A stretch of 8,906 nucleotides of DNA, from assembly GCA_020426125.1 (NCBI GenBank), contig JAGQQQ010000428.1, forward strand, positions 1-8,906. The letters are read 5' to 3'. This DNA comes from Planctomycetaceae bacterium (GTDB lineage: Bacteria; Planctomycetota; Planctomycetia; Planctomycetales; Planctomycetaceae). The notes beneath the pieces were generated by a model. The model did not search any database, had not been told where the DNA came from, and saw only the letters and a program-made list of their open reading frames with translations. Every line of letters starts with the position of its first letter. Position 1 is the first letter of the stretch. Both the position numbers and the translations under genes were made by a program. Of this stretch, positions 1 through 7,418 are shown piece by piece.

Positions 1-2133
1 GAGAGCCTGCCCGATCTGGAAGTGCGACTATCGAGCCTGGAGCGTTCGCTATATGAGTTGTCCCGTCAGGTGGCCAGCGATGAGTCGTCGCAGGTCGCGC
101 AGGAGAAACCCGAAGTTCTGGCTCAACTCAATGACCGGCCGCGTCTTCAACGCGTGGCCGACTATCTGAAGCAGTTGCAGTCGTCAACGTTGGCAACCAT
201 TGGCGAGCAGGCGGATGTCCGCTGGAGCGTGTTCGATGAAAAGCTGACTCGCGTCCAGGATGTTTCGGAGGTGGTCGCGGTCCCGACGATGGCGTCCGCG
301 GAATCGGCCGTTTCAGGGACGAATCTGGCGAAGGCGCTGGAGCAATTGCAACAGTCGTTGTCCGGGCAGCCGTTGGCCGCGGTCTTTTTACTGTCAGATG
401 TGGCCCACAACGAGCGAAACGAGTCCACGCCACAAGAGGTCGCCCGGCGTTTTGAAGAGACTCCGGTGTACGTCGTGCCAGTGGGGAATACGAACTTCGT
501 CCGGGATGTCGTCCTTCAATCGGTCTCGGCCCCGGCGGTGGCGATGCGGAACGATGATATTGTGATTGAAGCCGTTTTGGAGGCGCACGACTGTGCGGGG
601 GAAGTTTGCCATGTGCAACTTCTGCGAGATGGAGACGTCATCGACTTTCGCGAGGTCTCCTTCGACACGGGCTATGCTTCACGAACGGTGCGGTTTCAAC
701 AACGGGTCTCCGAGGTCGGGATGCAGTCCTTTCAGTTAGCCGTTTCTCCCATCAACGACGAACTCACGGAAGCCAACAATTACGACGAAGTTGAAGTCAA
801 TGTCACTCGCAGCGATATTAAAGTCCTCCTCGCCGATGAATTGCCGCGCTGGGAGTACCGGTACCTGACCCAGTTGTTCCGCCGCGATGCGAAAGTGGAG
901 TGCGATGAACTCCTGTTTCGGCCACGCATGATTGCGACGGGCCGCCGAGAAGAGTCGAAATCACTGCCGGTCACGGCCGATGAATGGGATCAATACGACA
1001 TTGTGATACTGGGCGACTTGCCGTCGGACCATTTTTCGGTCGCATCACAAGAAGGGTTGCGAGAGTACCTGCAGAAGCGAGGAGGAACGGCGATCCTGAT
1101 CGCGGGTCGGCGGTCCATGCCCCAAGGGTTTGTGCAGCAACCATTGGCTGATCTGTTGCCAGTGACTCCGATTTCCGATGCCGAACAGAACGGGGAAAGT
1201 TTTGCCTTTCGGGTGACAAGAGCCGGCGAATCGCACGATGCATTGATGATCGCCGAAACGGAAGCCGCCACGCGAACCTCTTGGGACTTTGTGAACCGCT
1301 TTTCGCCGCTCCGCGAGGTTTCCGATTGGCGACAGCCCAAGGCGTCGGCGGAGACATTGATCGCAGCCATTCCTCAGAATTCCGTCGATGAAGAATCGCA
1401 AATGAAAACCAGCGCGTTTCTCTGCTGGCAACCGATTGGTCGAGGACGGTTGATGTACCTCGCGGGACCGGAGACGTACCGTTTACGGACATTGCGGGGG
1501 GACCAGTTGCATTACCGGTTCTGGGGACAGTTGCTGCGATGGGCGATCGCCTCGGACCTGTCCGCGGGAACGGAATTGGTGCAACTGCGAACGAATCAAT
1601 CGCGTTACGAAACCGGTGAACCGGTGCAGGTTGTGGTCCAGCTTTCGAATGATGCGGGGGAACCTGTGACAGCCGACGATCTGGAGGTCGAAATTCGTCG
1701 CGGCGAGAGTGACGAGGTTCGGTCCGTCCCATTGCTGGCGACTCCGGATGTGCCGGGTGAGTATCGTGCGGAGGTGGATTCGTTGGCCCCAGGAGTGTAT
1801 CGCCTGGAGCCGACCGGTTCCGCCATTTCCGCACTTCAACAAAACAGTATCGAGGAGGCGGTCGCGAGCATTACCGTTCAGGCGGAAATCCCGCTGGAGA
1901 TGATTGATACCCGAAGTGATCGGGCGCTGGCTCAGCAGATTGCCGACTTAACGGGGGGACAGGTGTTGCCGCCGACGGCTGTGTCCGAGATCCTCGCACT
2001 CACCAATTTAGAACCGATCATCACGGAGGAGATCACACGCCAACCACTGTGGCTCCAATGGAAATACTTGTGGCTTGTGTTTGGCTGCCTGCAAATGGAA
2101 TGGATCATTCGAAAATGGAAGGGTCTGTCGTGA
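1..2133 (+). CDS. Membrane-anchored VWA-like / glutamine-amidotransferase-like protein, 5' partial
   Basis: The frame is open from base 1, so the gene starts upstream; the GTG at 22 is only an internal valine codon. The window holds the last 710 residues. Residues about 45-155 look like the second half of a VWA domain: a GTNL motif (T107) and LLSD (D133) sit where the later metal-site residues of VWA domains are found, and the DxSxS motif would lie before the window. Residues about 165-270 look like an Ig/CARDB-type beta domain ending in EANNYDEVEV. Residues 275-390 resemble a class I amidotransferase-like fold, with VLLADELPRWEYRYL, YDIVILGD (332 on) and GGTAILIAG (361 on); I see no obvious catalytic Cys, so it is probably non-enzymatic. 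A further beta domain covers about 520-620. A Trp-rich membrane helix at 683-703 is followed by RKWK, suggesting a cytoplasmic tail and an extracytoplasmic body. In planctomycetes such proteins usually follow MoxR and DUF58 genes. The family call is fairly firm, the function unknown. Confidence 0.82.
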   Translation, partial: ESLPDLEVRLSSLERSLYELSRQVASDESSQVAQEKPEVLAQLNDRPRLQRVADYLKQLQSSTLATIGEQADVRWSVFDEKLTRVQDVSEVVAVPTMASAESAVSGTNLAKALEQLQQSLSGQPLAAVFLLSDVAHNERNESTPQEVARRFEETPVYVVPVGNTNFVRDVVLQSVSAPAVAMRNDDIVIEAVLEAHDCAGEVCHVQLLRDGDVIDFREVSFDTGYASRTVRFQQRVSEVGMQSFQLAVSPINDELTEANNYDEVEVNVTRSDIKVLLADELPRWEYRYLTQLFRRDAKVECDELLFRPRMIATGRREESKSLPVTADEWDQYDIVILGDLPSDHFSVASQEGLREYLQKRGGTAILIAGRRSMPQGFVQQPLADLLPVTPISDAEQNGESFAFRVTRAGESHDALMIAETEAATRTSWDFVNRFSPLREVSDWRQPKASAETLIAAIPQNSVDEESQMKTSAFLCWQPIGRGRLMYLAGPETYRLRTLRGDQLHYRFWGQLLRWAIASDLSAGTELVQLRTNQSRYETGEPVQVVVQLSNDAGEPVTADDLEVEIRRGESDEVRSVPLLATPDVPGEYRAEVDSLAPGVYRLEPTGSAISALQQNSIEEAVASITVQAEIPLEMIDTRSDRALAQQIADLTGGQVLPPTAVSEILALTNLEPIITEEITRQPLWLQWKYLWLVFGCLQMEWIIRKWKGLS

Positions 2134-2163
2134 TTTGCCTCGCGAAGAGGGGCATTGTTTCTT

Positions 2164-2293
2164 AAATTCGAAATACGAATTTCGAAATACGAAACAAGCA
2201 CAAAATTCGAAATCGTAAAATGGAATTCTTCATCGTTTTCGTCTTTCTGTATTTAGTTTTTGTTTCGGATTTGTTCCTTCGGATTTCGAATTT
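2164..2293. repeat. Imperfect inverted (foldback) repeat with 14-bp phased units
   Basis: AAATTCGAAATACGAA at 2164-2179 matches the reverse complement of 2278-2293 at 15 of 16 positions. AAATACGAAACAA at 2185-2197 matches the reverse complement of 2260-2272 at 12 of 13. The arms are interrupted symmetrically by 5 nt on each side (2180-2184 and 2273-2277), so a transcript could form a long stem with one internal loop. Each arm is also a direct repeat of period 14: TTCGAAATACGAA at 2167-2179 and 2181-2193, and TTCGGATTT at 2264-2272 and 2278-2286. A further copy of AAATTCGAAAT lies at 2203-2213. It may be a dispersed palindromic repeat or MITE-like element, or a structured terminator/attenuator. 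The sequence structure is certain, the role is not. Confidence 0.75.
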
Positions 2294-2320
2294 CCACCAC
2301 CTAAAGACGTTCATCGTTTT
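2229..2320. repeat. 11-bp direct repeat pair TTCATCGTTTT
   Basis: TTCATCGTTTT occurs at 2229-2239 and again at 2310-2320, 81 bp apart start to start. One copy lies within the foldback element and the other between that element and the start codon of the large gene. The pair could be a regulatory site or simply part of the repetitive make-up of the spacer; no palindromic operator is seen within it. Confidence 0.5.
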
Positions 2321-2336
2321 AACATAAGTCACTCCC

Positions 2337-5300
2337 ATGGCTCAGAATCAGAAACCGACGCTCCCCTCCGCGATGGAAGCCAAACTCCGCGCGATCCGAT
2401 TTCGTCTGGGAGCGATTGCCGTACTAAGGGCAGTCGCGGTCGCGGTCGCGGTGCTGCTCGTCGCGATGGTTGTCTCCATGGCCATCGATTGGGGGTTCTC
2501 GCTCTTCAGCCCGGCAGTTCGGATGACGCTGACCATCGGCACGATCGTGATGACAGTGGCGACGCTGCTGGCGTTGGCCGTGCCGGCGTTGTCTCAGGTC
2601 TGGGGATGGCTTCGGCCCGCCGAGGATGCCGACCAGCATGTTCCCGAGTTGGAGGAACGCTGGACGACCGTGGCTTCCTTTGCGCAGTCCAACCATCGGC
2701 CTACATCGCCTACTTCGCAGGCGATGCTGGAGCAGGTGACGAGTGAAGCGGTCGCAATGGGTCGGCTGGTTCAGCCGGGGCAAGTGGTCGAACCGAAGAA
2801 GCTCCGTCCAGCGGGAATGGCTCTGGGAGGGGCGGCGCTGCTGTTTGGAGCGTTCTTGGCTTTGAACTGGGGGCAGACCTCTGTCCTTCTGAAGCGGTTC
2901 TGGTCACCGACCGCCGATATCACAGCGACTCAACTGGAGAGTGAAACCGGCGATATCATTATTCCTCGCGGAGAGACGTTTGATCTGGTGACGCGTCAGC
3001 GGGGATTGCAGCGAACATCCGCGCTTCTCACGTTGGAACAGGATTCGGGCATCGTCGATGTCTTTACACTTCAGCCCAACGAAGAGGAAACTTCGACATT
3101 CGTGCACTCGTTGCGTGCGGACAACTCGTTTCGGTACCGCGTCCGTGCGGGGGATGGCCAGTCGGAATGGCATCAGGTGACCGTGATTGACTATCCGGAA
3201 CTGGAAGAGGTGCAGTTCACGGTCGTCCCACCTGACTACATCGATCGGCCCCCCTATGAGAAGACCTTGATTCCGAGCCGGGTGAAGGCGGTGCAGGGTA
3301 GTACCTTGACGCTGGCCATGAAGCCGACGGAGGCTCTCAAACAGCTGACGCTCGCCGTCAAGCTTCCGACCGACGAGGGAGACGCGGAAACTCAAAACGT
3401 GACGCTGCAACCGGAGTCGGATGGCTGGTATCGCTTCGAGGCCCAGTTGCTGGAGACATTCTCGTTCAGCCCTGAATTGCTCAGCAAGCATGACTTGGGG
3501 AATGAAGACAAGCGGACCTGCCACATCGAGATTCTGGTGGACCAGGCGCCGGTGGCTCGGATTGTCAGCCCGACCGATGAAATGGCGGTCACCGCCGATG
3601 AGACGATCGACATCGAGTTCGAGGCGCACGATGACCATGGCATCGCGACCGCGGAACTGGTGATCTACGACGAATCGAATCGAGAAGAGGGAAAAGAGCC
3701 GGAGATTCTCGCGGTTCAGGAGATCCCCTTGGGAGAAGACGCCCTTCAAAAACATCTCAACGGGAAAACGCAGCTGGATCTCAAGAAACTGGGGATTCAG
3801 GAAGGGCAAGAGATCAGCTACTCGGTGCGAGTGACGGACAATCGAAACTTGAGCATTGACCCCGATCAATGGCTGGCTCAATCGACGGAAGCGAAGCCGG
3901 GTGACGCCGATCCCAACCAAGATTCAGGGGAAATGAAAGAGGGGCAGGAGCCGAGTGCTGATCGATCGGCATCCGACCAATCAATGGCTGACAAGCCGAA
4001 AGGAAACACCCGTACAGAAGACCGATTATTGGCGGATGCGACGAACGCTCAGACTCGAAATTCCGAAAGCACTTCATCCCCAGAAACTTCCTCAGAGAAT
4101 TTGAACGACAAGAGTCCGAGCGAAGCCGATCCCCGGGAGTCACACTCGAAGCCGAATGGGAAAAACACGAAGTCGGACGAAGAGTCGAATACGACACCTC
4201 GCGGGGATCGGAACGACTCGACTGAGGGAAATCCTGAAGAGTCCTCGGATTCCAAGATGAAGAACGGACCCGATGGAAAGACACCAGCGACCGAAGGAAA
4301 ACCGGGTGAGGAGGCTGTCGCGCAGGCGAACGAAGACGGTTCCCAGAATGCCGGGGAACAAGAGTCCGAGAAGCAAGCGATGACCGTTGCGGGTTCGAAA
4401 TCGTCGGAAGACGAGATGAATCCGGATGGTCCACGGAAAACGGGGCAGGGAATGAAGAACGACGACGCGGTCGCAGGTTCTGATCCTATGGCGAATCCGA
4501 TGTCGGACGGGAAGAACAGAACTCCGTCTTCTGAGCAGTCGCTCGCGGATTCCAAAGACGCAGGGAAAGCACATGACGCTGCAAAGGCCGACTCCTTGCC
4601 CAGCGATCCGTCGAAGGGAAGCAATTCCAAATCCCATCCTGCTGATTCGGAGTCGCTCGCAAAGGCCGATCCATCGGACCGCGCCGCGATGCCACGGAAT
4701 GAGGAAGCGAATGGAACAAACGCCGGGCCCATGGGGCAAGACGACAAGGATATGCCTGATGGGAAGTCTTCGCCTGCGTCCATGGATGAGACACCGATGT
4801 CTGAGCAGGCTCTCGCCGATGTGGGCGGTGATGCCAAACCCAAAGGGGATTCCAAAGAAAACGAAGCGGCCCCGAATGGCTCTGGGAAGAACGATCGCGA
4901 TGCCACCAAGGAAAACGACTCAAAGGGTTCTCTCGCCCAGTCCGACATGGACAAGAAGACTGGAGAGAACATGGATGAAAACAAGAAACGCGATTCCCCC
5001 AATGGACAGCAAAGCGGATCGGGCAATCAGGGGAACCAGAGTGACAAAAAGAACGAACGTCGGCCGTCTGGAACTCGTGACCTCAGCGAACGTCCGCGCA
5101 TTGCGATGCGGGGGCAGAGGGGCGAAAGCGGACAGAATGCCGAGACAAACCGCAGGAAGTTAAAGATCACAGAGCGGCTGGCGGCCGTGGCCAAATCCGA
5201 AGAGAAGACCCGGCTGGTGGGCAAGATTCGGGATCGAGTCGTGGCGATTGACAAGATGCTTGCCGAGGCCGAAGAGGGGCTTGTGAAGATTGTCGATCGG

Positions 5301-7415
5301 GAGATTGCCGACGCGGATCGGTCGGAGCAGTTCCGTCGGCTGGACGACAAACTGGGCGAGGTCGAAACCTATGCCGCAGATCTGAAAGATGAAACCGACG
5401 GCGAACAGTTCGCCTTTGTCGGTCTTCAAATGGTCGACATCGTCCGCACGCATGTGACCCCGGCTCGGGACCGGGTCTTTGCGGGGATTCGCGACGCCGT
5501 CGGAGGAGACAGCCATGCCCAGGATGCATTGGGGCATGTCGTCCGTGCCCGGGAATTGCTGGCCGACTTGCTCCGTCGATATGACCGGGTCACGCAGGAG
5601 CAGAAGCTGGCGGATTCCATGGAGAAGTCCGTCAAGATCTATGAAGTCTATGTCGAGAAGATGCAAAAGCTGCTTCAGGAACGACGCCAGAACAAGAACC
5701 CGTTGTCGCGAGAGATGGCCGTTGTCGAGGTGGATCAGGAGTATCTTGACCGTTTGGCCGAAGTGCAGATGTTGCGACGTGAGATGCTCGCGGAGTTGGG
5801 GCGGATGCTCTCTGATGATCCGCGATTGCTGGCCCGTTATATGGAGATCATCAAACGCCGTCGGCAGTCGCTCCGGGATCAACTCACGGAACTGGCCGAA
5901 CGGCAGGATGAGATTGCCAACGAACTGCTGGGATGGAATTCGGCGGATGAGCAACAACGCCAGGATATCTGGATGATCGTTGCGGAGACACGATTGTTCG
6001 CGACGTCCGATCTGGCGAAGGACGCCGATGAATTGGCCGAACGTATCGAGAAGCAACTGCCGCTCACTCTCGAATCTGATGTTGGAACGGCACGTGAGGC
6101 GGTCGATGTCGCCAAGCAGGCGGCTCGATTGGCAAGAGCCATTTCTCGGGAAAGTGATGAGTTGTTGGCAGGCGACTCCGACGCGTCGCAGGATCTGTTG
6201 GCGAAGTCGGCCATTCTGGTCTCGCAACTCTCCGGGTTGGAGTCCTTGCTTGATCAGATGCAGTTTGAACATGAAGGGGATGACGACGTCAGCACATATG
6301 TCACGTCCCGGCTGTTGGAGTGCCGGGCGGTTTCCGATCAGGCTGAGAACTGGCTGCAAGTCGCGCGAGGAATACTCCAGGACCAGTATGCGACACTGGG
6401 ACGGGTCGACCAATGGCAGGTCAATGTGGCAACCGAACTTCTCCGTCTGGAAATGCAGGGCATGGAAGGAGAACTGGGAGGCCAGTTCCAGCAACAGGCC
6501 GAGACCGATTTGCCCGGTGAAATTGTGGACCTCATCCGTCGCTTGCATCGCGTGATGGAAGCGTTGACCTTCAATCAATCGGCGGCGACGTTTGCTTTGA
6601 GCCGAAAGAAACTCGAGCGAGCTTCAGAGCAACAGGCTTTGGCGTTGGAACGGTTTGAAGAGGCGGAGGATTTGTTCGATCAGATTCGGCGAGCCGTGAT
6701 TCAGGAATTGGATCAGTATGAAGTTCGTGATCCGAACATTGCCGATCTGGAAGATCCGACCTTGGATGAATTCCTGGCACGGCTTGAGCGCGAGCCGAAC
6801 ATTGAAGCCCAGTTGGGAATTCCGGGCCGTCCTCGGAACATTCGGATTTCGAGTGACTTGGCGATGGCCGCCGCGAGCGTGGGATATTTGACCGACTCAG
6901 AGGAACAAGCGGTACGCCGGGCGAAGGCGGCCATGCAAATGGAGAAAGCCCGCCAGGAGCAACAAAACGCGGAGCAGAAGACTCCAATGGAGATGACCGA
7001 AGAGGAACGAGAGCAACTGGCCCGTGCCGAAGAAGCTCAGGAGATGTTGGAGAAGTCTCTATTGGAAATCCAGGAACAGATCGACGATCCGATGACAACA
7101 CCGGAGCAACGACAGAAGCTCAAGGAAATGGCTCAGAATCTTGAGCGAATGCGGCAGGAACTCAGCGAAACGAATGCGTCCGTCGAGGCTTGGGAACGGA
7201 TTGCCCAGGAAGCTCAAACAAAGGAGATCCTGGAAGCACTCGCTAAGGGGGAAGCGATTCCCGATTCGCAGTGGAACAAACTGCTCTCGACGCTGGCTGA
7301 TGGACTCTGGCAGGTGCGTGGGAAAGTCCCGCCTGAGGAATACCGACCGGCGATTGAACAGTATCAAGACCGGATCCGGGAAGTGATGTCGACGTTGCCC
7401 GCGAGTGGAGAGTAA
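2337..7415 (+). CDS. Giant membrane-anchored coiled-coil protein, DUF4175-like
   Basis: A 1692-residue protein. The ATG at 2337 lacks a Shine-Dalgarno sequence; an in-frame ATG at 2373 (residue 13) is an alternative. Membrane helices are seen at about 28-50, 61-85 and 148-168. Positive charges before the first and third (RFR, KKLR) suggest an inside N-terminus and an extracytoplasmic body. Residues about 176-510 are beta-rich, with PPDYIDRPP (298 on), G321-S and DDHG (432-435), motifs shared with DUF4175/TIGR02302 proteins. Residues about 515-940 form a hydrophilic linker rich in D, E, K, S, N, G and P. Residues 941-1692 are mostly helical, with the clearest coiled coil at about 1550-1634. 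The end, PPEEYRPAIEQY, resembles a C-terminal motif in planctomycete relatives. The next gene starts three bases after the stop. A structural or scaffolding role in the envelope fits the architecture, but no activity is demonstrable. DUF4175 kinship is inferred by eye. Confidence 0.85.
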   Translation: MAQNQKPTLPSAMEAKLRAIRFRLGAIAVLRAVAVAVAVLLVAMVVSMAIDWGFSLFSPAVRMTLTIGTIVMTVATLLALAVPALSQVWGWLRPAEDADQHVPELEERWTTVASFAQSNHRPTSPTSQAMLEQVTSEAVAMGRLVQPGQVVEPKKLRPAGMALGGAALLFGAFLALNWGQTSVLLKRFWSPTADITATQLESETGDIIIPRGETFDLVTRQRGLQRTSALLTLEQDSGIVDVFTLQPNEEETSTFVHSLRADNSFRYRVRAGDGQSEWHQVTVIDYPELEEVQFTVVPPDYIDRPPYEKTLIPSRVKAVQGSTLTLAMKPTEALKQLTLAVKLPTDEGDAETQNVTLQPESDGWYRFEAQLLETFSFSPELLSKHDLGNEDKRTCHIEILVDQAPVARIVSPTDEMAVTADETIDIEFEAHDDHGIATAELVIYDESNREEGKEPEILAVQEIPLGEDALQKHLNGKTQLDLKKLGIQEGQEISYSVRVTDNRNLSIDPDQWLAQSTEAKPGDADPNQDSGEMKEGQEPSADRSASDQSMADKPKGNTRTEDRLLADATNAQTRNSESTSSPETSSENLNDKSPSEADPRESHSKPNGKNTKSDEESNTTPRGDRNDSTEGNPEESSDSKMKNGPDGKTPATEGKPGEEAVAQANEDGSQNAGEQESEKQAMTVAGSKSSEDEMNPDGPRKTGQGMKNDDAVAGSDPMANPMSDGKNRTPSSEQSLADSKDAGKAHDAAKADSLPSDPSKGSNSKSHPADSESLAKADPSDRAAMPRNEEANGTNAGPMGQDDKDMPDGKSSPASMDETPMSEQALADVGGDAKPKGDSKENEAAPNGSGKNDRDATKENDSKGSLAQSDMDKKTGENMDENKKRDSPNGQQSGSGNQGNQSDKKNERRPSGTRDLSERPRIAMRGQRGESGQNAETNRRKLKITERLAAVAKSEEKTRLVGKIRDRVVAIDKMLAEAEEGLVKIVDREIADADRSEQFRRLDDKLGEVETYAADLKDETDGEQFAFVGLQMVDIVRTHVTPARDRVFAGIRDAVGGDSHAQDALGHVVRARELLADLLRRYDRVTQEQKLADSMEKSVKIYEVYVEKMQKLLQERRQNKNPLSREMAVVEVDQEYLDRLAEVQMLRREMLAELGRMLSDDPRLLARYMEIIKRRRQSLRDQLTELAERQDEIANELLGWNSADEQQRQDIWMIVAETRLFATSDLAKDADELAERIEKQLPLTLESDVGTAREAVDVAKQAARLARAISRESDELLAGDSDASQDLLAKSAILVSQLSGLESLLDQMQFEHEGDDDVSTYVTSRLLECRAVSDQAENWLQVARGILQDQYATLGRVDQWQVNVATELLRLEMQGMEGELGGQFQQQAETDLPGEIVDLIRRLHRVMEALTFNQSAATFALSRKKLERASEQQALALERFEEAEDLFDQIRRAVIQELDQYEVRDPNIADLEDPTLDEFLARLEREPNIEAQLGIPGRPRNIRISSDLAMAAASVGYLTDSEEQAVRRAKAAMQMEKARQEQQNAEQKTPMEMTEEEREQLARAEEAQEMLEKSLLEIQEQIDDPMTTPEQRQKLKEMAQNLERMRQELSETNASVEAWERIAQEAQTKEILEALAKGEAIPDSQWNKLLSTLADGLWQVRGKVPPEEYRPAIEQYQDRIREVMSTLPASGE
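2433..2450 (+). repeat. Hexanucleotide microrepeat GTCGCG x3 in the first membrane helix
   Basis: Three perfect tandem GTCGCG copies encode an Ala-Val alternation in the first predicted membrane helix of the giant protein. Such a tract is a possible slippage site, though in-frame gain or loss would add or remove only Ala-Val pairs. Confidence 0.6.
3885..5160 (+). other. Coding region of an aromatic-free, disordered polyampholyte linker
   Basis: This part of the giant gene encodes residues about 517-941. From residue 513 to 998 there is no Trp, Tyr, Phe or Cys. Between about 517 and 905 the Leu/Val/Ile residues occur at about ten places, eight of which are a Leu-Ala or Val-Ala pair in a small/acidic setting: LLADA (564), AVAQA (660), TVAGS (683), AVAGS (711), SLADS (735), SLAKA (773), ALADV (825) and SLAQS (865). 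The exceptions are LND and SLPSD (753). SMADK (549) carries Met in the same place, and WLAQS (512) opens the region. Met is also unusually frequent for a disordered segment. Confidence 0.8.
7407..7410 (+). promoter_or_regulatory. Ribosome-binding site overlapping the end of the giant gene
   Basis: GGAG lies within the last sense codons of the giant gene, 8 nt before the ATG at 7419. Its position inside the upstream reading frame suggests translational coupling of the two genes. A second purine tract, AAGGGA at 7426-7431, precedes the alternative ATG at 7443 by 11 nt. Confidence 0.6.
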
Positions 7416-7418
7416 GCC

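Larger units (their letters stand above)
2134..2336. other. AT-rich intergenic spacer
   Basis: These 203 bp separate the first two genes and contain no credible ORF. Hand count over 2161-2280 gives 37 G/C of 120 (31%), far below the flanking genes. The left half is A-rich (30 A in 2161-2220) and the right half T-rich (34 T in 2221-2280), which follows from the inverted repeat inside it. The spacer could hold a terminator for the upstream gene, a promoter for the large downstream gene, or both. No convincing sigma-70 box pair is visible; TAACAT at 2320-2325 is only a 4/6 match to a -10 box and has no -35 partner. Confidence 0.8.

Noticed and set aside
22..24. GTG start codon of the first gene
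   Set aside because: The frame is open to base 1 and the encoded domain is already truncated there, so this is an internal codon.
971..1834. 287-residue minus-strand frame
   Set aside because: Antisense to the VWA/amidotransferase-like gene, Pro/Arg-rich and without any domain or ribosome-binding site.
2136..2152. Possible terminator hairpin after the first gene (CCTC/GAGG)
   Set aside because: Only a 4-bp stem with no following T run; the foldback element is a stronger structural candidate.
2164..2213. CRISPR-like array of short repeats
   Set aside because: Units are 13-14 bp, nearly adjacent and only two to three in number, without spacers of uniform length or cas genes.
4049..5026. 325-residue minus-strand frame rich in Ser and Phe
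   Set aside because: It is the mirror of the Asp/Glu/Lys-rich linker (GAA/GAG/TCC-type codons read backwards); composition explains it fully.
5160..6578. 472-residue open frame on the minus strand
   Set aside because: It lies wholly inside the helical part of the giant gene, shows no recognisable domain, and is explained by codon bias in a high-GC gene on the other strand.
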